A stretch of 64,000 nucleotides of DNA. It comes from an uncultured Pseudoflavonifractor sp. GTDB taxonomy: Bacteria > Bacillota > Clostridia > Oscillospirales > Oscillospiraceae. The notes under the pieces were generated by a model. It had not been told where the DNA came from. It saw only the letters and a program-made list of their open reading frames with translations, and did no database searches. The stretch is from positions 44,085 to 108,084 of the forward strand of contig NZ_CALXEG010000004.1 of the NCBI RefSeq assembly GCF_944387275.1, written 5' to 3'. Shown piece after piece: positions 61,885-64,000 of the stretch. How positions within the stretch are numbered: position 1 is the stretch's first letter; the number at the start of each line of letters is the position of its first letter. The translations under genes were made by a program, and so were the position numbers.

Positions 61885-62321
61885 TGCAGCTCAATTCCAA
61901 TCAGATCGCCGAGATCCTGCCCCACCGCTACCCCTTCGCCCTGGTGGACCGCATCACCGACGGCGAGGAGGGCCAGTGGGCCCAGGGCATCAAGTGCGTG
62001 TCCGTCAACGAGCAGTTCTTCTGCGGCCATTTCCCCCAGAAGCACGTCATGCCCGGCGTGCTCATCATCGAGGCCCTGGCCCAGGTGGGTGCGGTGGCCC
62101 TTCTGTCCGTGCCGGAGAACCGGGGCAAGCTGGCCCTGTTCGGCGGCATCAAGAACGCCCGCTTCAAGCGCCAGGTGGTGCCCGGGGACGTGCTGGAGCT
62201 CAAGTGCACCCTGACCAAGCGGAAGGGCCCTGTGGGCATCGGCGAGGCCGTGGCCACTGTGGGCGGCGAGACCGCCGCCACGGCGGAGCTGGTCTTTGCC
62301 ATAGCCGACGCCGGGAAGTAA
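61884..62321 (+). CDS. fabZ: 3-hydroxyacyl-ACP dehydratase FabZ
   Basis: 145-aa hot-dog fold dehydratase. Catalytic His49 ([14 protein letters not shown]) and Glu63 (LIIEALAQ), with [13 protein letters not shown] near the N-terminus. No fabN-type isomerase is apparent elsewhere in this operon, so how unsaturated chains are made is not answered here. Confidence 0.97.
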   Translation: MQLNSNQIAEILPHRYPFALVDRITDGEEGQWAQGIKCVSVNEQFFCGHFPQKHVMPGVLIIEALAQVGAVALLSVPENRGKLALFGGIKNARFKRQVVPGDVLELKCTLTKRKGPVGIGEAVATVGGETAATAELVFAIADAGK

Positions 62322-62323
62322 GG

Positions 62324-62352
62324 TTGCTCTTTCCGCCCCGTTTTGATACAAT
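62324..62352 (+). promoter_or_regulatory. Promoter of the MarR gene
   Basis: TTGCTC (62324-62329), 17-bp spacer, TACAAT (62347-62352), directly after fabZ. Confidence 0.6.
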
Positions 62353-62444
62353 AGTGTCTGGATACACCCCCGGCGCGTCTTTTCCCAGGCACAGAAGCGA
62401 ATTTTTGTCCGGCTGCGGCCGGGCTCTGTCTGATGGAGGCGGAA

Positions 62445-62912
62445 ATGATGCTGGAACAGCGGTTTCAGGACGTGTATACAAAATTCAAGCTGCATTTTTA
62501 TCGCGAAATCTTTGAGCGCTTTCAGAGCCGGGAGGCCAGTCTCACCACGGTGGAGACCTTCTGTATGGAGGCCATCCAGGCCCTGCGCCTGCCCACCATC
62601 AATGAATTTGCCTCGTTCATGAAGATCTCCCCCCCAAACGCCGCCTACAAGGTCAACAGCCTGATCAAAAAGGGCTATGTGGAGAAGATCCAGTCCGAGC
62701 ACGACAAGCGGGAGTATCACCTGCGCCCCACCCAGAAGTATATTGACTACTACAATATCAGCAACGACTACGTGCGCAAGGTGATGGGCCGCATCGCGGA
62801 GCGGTTCTCCCCCGCCGACTGCGCCAAGCTGGAGGAGATGCTGGCCATTGTCAGCGACGAGCTGATGCCGGAGATCCCCCTGCCCGCCCATGAGGCCCAG
62901 CAGGGTGCCTGA
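62445..62912 (+). CDS. MarR family regulator, probable controller of fatty acid synthesis
   Basis: 155-aa winged-helix protein. HTH near LPTINEFASFMKISPPNAAYKVNSLIKKGYV, wing at QSEHDKREYHLRPT. MarR-type FabT regulators sit beside fab operons in many Firmicutes and bind AT-rich palindromes, such as the one at 53187. The role is inferred from place. The ATG at 62445 or 62448 follows GGAGG; an earlier ATG (62433) is inside the site region. Confidence 0.85.
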   Translation: MMLEQRFQDVYTKFKLHFYREIFERFQSREASLTTVETFCMEAIQALRLPTINEFASFMKISPPNAAYKVNSLIKKGYVEKIQSEHDKREYHLRPTQKYIDYYNISNDYVRKVMGRIAERFSPADCAKLEEMLAIVSDELMPEIPLPAHEAQQGA

Positions 62913-62943
62913 TGGACAGCGCGTTCAAAACAGAAAACGCAGG

Positions 62944-62991
62944 AAGCACCGTGCTCTCCGCCGTATGTGCGGAGGTGCACGGTGCTTTTGC
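62944..62991. terminator. Bidirectional terminator between marR and the sigma fragment
   Basis: 11-bp stem AAGCACCGTGC with inner CCGC/GCGG stem, then TTTTGCTG. Probably also ends the minus-strand sigma gene. Confidence 0.75.
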
Positions 62992-62995
62992 TGTC

Positions 62996-63091
62996 TCAGT
63001 CCTTCTTTTTCCCCTTTCCCGTCGGCTCCTCCATGGCCTGTTCCAGCTTCTGGAGCGCCTTTTTCTCAATGCGGGATACATTCCGCCTGAA
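62996..63091 (-). pseudogene. sigK: C-terminal fragment of a sporulation sigma factor (SigK-like), cut by a recombinase element
   Basis: Reading on the minus strand from directly after the recombinase stop, 31 codons encode a start FRRN, then VSRIEKKALQKLEQAMEE and a lysine-rich tail, and end in TGA. VSRIEKKAL is the end of sigma region 4.2 as in SigK (SYVSRIEKRAL in Bacillus). The first residues do not fit, as expected at a junction. No start codon or ribosome site belongs to it. It would be the 3' exon of a sigK restored by excision; the 5' exon must lie beyond the right edge. SigE/SigG-type origin cannot be fully excluded. Confidence 0.75.
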
Positions 63092-64000
63092 CTAATGCAA
63101 GCATTCGCCGGTGAAAAACGGCGCCGCTTCAGACGGCGCAAACCCTTGCGGCTGCTGGCTTTGGGCCACTTCGTCCAGCTGGGCGAAGCGGAACTTGATG
63201 ATGATTTCCTTGTCCTCGGTGAGCTCCACCCGCTCGATGAGGCTCACCAGCAGTTCCCGGCTCTCCCCCGCGGTCTGGATAAATCGCTCCACCAGTTCTC
63301 TCGCCCGGTCATCCACAGTGACCGGGCTCTTTTTCTGCAGTTCCATCTCCTGCCGCCGCTCCTCCAGCAGCTTGCGGTCCAGCTTCAACCGGTTGAAGAG
63401 TCGTTGAAAGTCCTCCTCAGGCAGCAGGCCGCTGAGCCGGTCGGCGTACACCCGGTCCATGCTGGCGGTGAGGCCGTCGATTCTGGACTGAAGGGCCTGG
63501 AGCTCCGCCTCCAGGCTGCTCTGCTTCCTGGCCTCCTCTACCGCCTCCCGCGCCATGGGCAGCAGCTCCTCCGGGTTCAGAAAGCCCCGGCACACCTCCT
63601 GCACTCTGGCGATTACCGCGTCGGTCACCGTCTTCTCCTTGATGGAGTGGCAGGTACACACCCCCGCCTTGGTGAACCTCTGGTAGGTGCGGCAGACGAA
63701 GTAGAGCACGTCCTCTCCCCTGGTGTTCTTCCGGTTGATGACCGCCAGCGGATAGCCGCACTCATGGCAGAAGATCAGGCCCTTGAGGAGGAAGTCGTAG
63801 GTCCGGCTTCGGGTGTGCTTGCGGCTGTTGAGCAGCATCCGCACTCTGTGAAAGGACTCCGCATCCACCAGGGGCTCATGGGTGCCCTCCACCACCACCC
63901 AGTTGGCTGGGTCCTGCTTCAGGCACTTCTTGGACTTGTAGCTGATCTTCACGCTGCGCCCCTGCACCATGTTGCCGATGTAGGTCTCGTTCTGCAGCAT
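63092..64000 (-). CDS. Large serine recombinase, C-terminal part (runs off the window)
   Basis: 302 residues of a large serine integrase/excisionase; the catalytic N-terminus lies beyond 64000. Visible: the recombinase domain (LQNETYIGNMVQGR), a zinc ribbon (FCHECGYPLAV ... FVCRTYQRF ... CTCHSI), a long coiled-coil (EARKQSSLEAELQALQSRID) and the C-terminal region (RELVERFIQTAGESRELLVSLI). Members such as SpoIVCA excise skin elements from sigK. Its stop codon touches the sigma fragment, in the same orientation. Codon use is less GC-biased than the fab genes. Confidence 0.9.
   Translation of the reverse strand: MLQNETYIGNMVQGRSVKISYKSKKCLKQDPANWVVVEGTHEPLVDAESFHRVRMLLNSRKHTRSRTYDFLLKGLIFCHECGYPLAVINRKNTRGEDVLYFVCRTYQRFTKAGVCTCHSIKEKTVTDAVIARVQEVCRGFLNPEELLPMAREAVEEARKQSSLEAELQALQSRIDGLTASMDRVYADRLSGLLPEEDFQRLFNRLKLDRKLLEERRQEMELQKKSPVTVDDRARELVERFIQTAGESRELLVSLIERVELTEDKEIIIKFRFAQLDEVAQSQQPQGFAPSEAAPFFTGECLH

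Overview
The window looks like chromosomal DNA of a GC-rich, strictly anaerobic, endospore-forming Firmicute of the Oscillospiraceae type (Flavonifractor / Pseudoflavonifractor / Lawsonibacter-like). The reasons are the dcw order mraZ-rsmH-ftsL-PBP-murE-mraY-ftsW-murG-murA-ftsQ-DUF881-sbp-ftsZ, a meso-DAP type MurE, Clostridia-type families (DUF523, CD1247-like zinc ribbon, DUF134/NifX pair, FabK), sigma-A promoters of TTGACA-17-TATAAT type, and a fragment resembling the end of the sporulation sigma factor SigK at the right edge. The genus is an inference.

1-16.5 kb: on the minus strand, the 5' end of an FMN-binding lipoprotein, a CorA transporter with an unusually long leader, and the cell-wall/division cluster read from mraZ (16.4 kb) to ftsZ (2.1 kb). 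ftsA, murB, murC, murD and murF are not in the cluster. 16.8-23 kb, plus strand: a glyoxalase-fold protein, then an acyltransferase-3, an MBOAT, a DHHW/AlgX-like secreted protein and an MFS transporter, which look like an envelope-glycan acylation module, then a FUSC-like membrane protein. 23-25.5 kb, minus: thyA-DUF523-folA-Nudix. 25.5-30 kb: a membrane protein, lysA, uraA with a leader-peptide attenuator, and a SpoU methyltransferase.

30.1-30.7 kb: a five-tRNA operon (Val-Asp-Phe-Gly-Cys) with a consensus promoter. 31-43 kb: Na/Pi cotransporter with PhoU domain, membrane protein, polysaccharide-deacetylase lipoprotein, zinc-ribbon protein, efp, pepP, AP-endonuclease-like and YqeG genes, an amidohydrolase, DUF2798 and a PiT transporter. 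44-47 kb: a MerR regulator faces a 19-bp-spacer promoter in front of a secreted flavinylated reductase. 47-53 kb: ECF sigma factor with RsgI-like/PepSY anti-sigma, MATE pump, the DUF134-NifX-like pair behind paired palindromes, and thiN.

53.1-62.9 kb: a complete type II fatty-acid operon (acpP-accBCDA-fabH-fabK-fabD-fabG-fabF-fabZ) followed by a MarR regulator, with a 34-bp palindrome at the operon start. 63.0-64 kb, minus: a large serine recombinase directly abutting a 31-codon sigma-factor C-terminus. This suggests a skin-like element or prophage interrupting sigK; the rest lies beyond the window.
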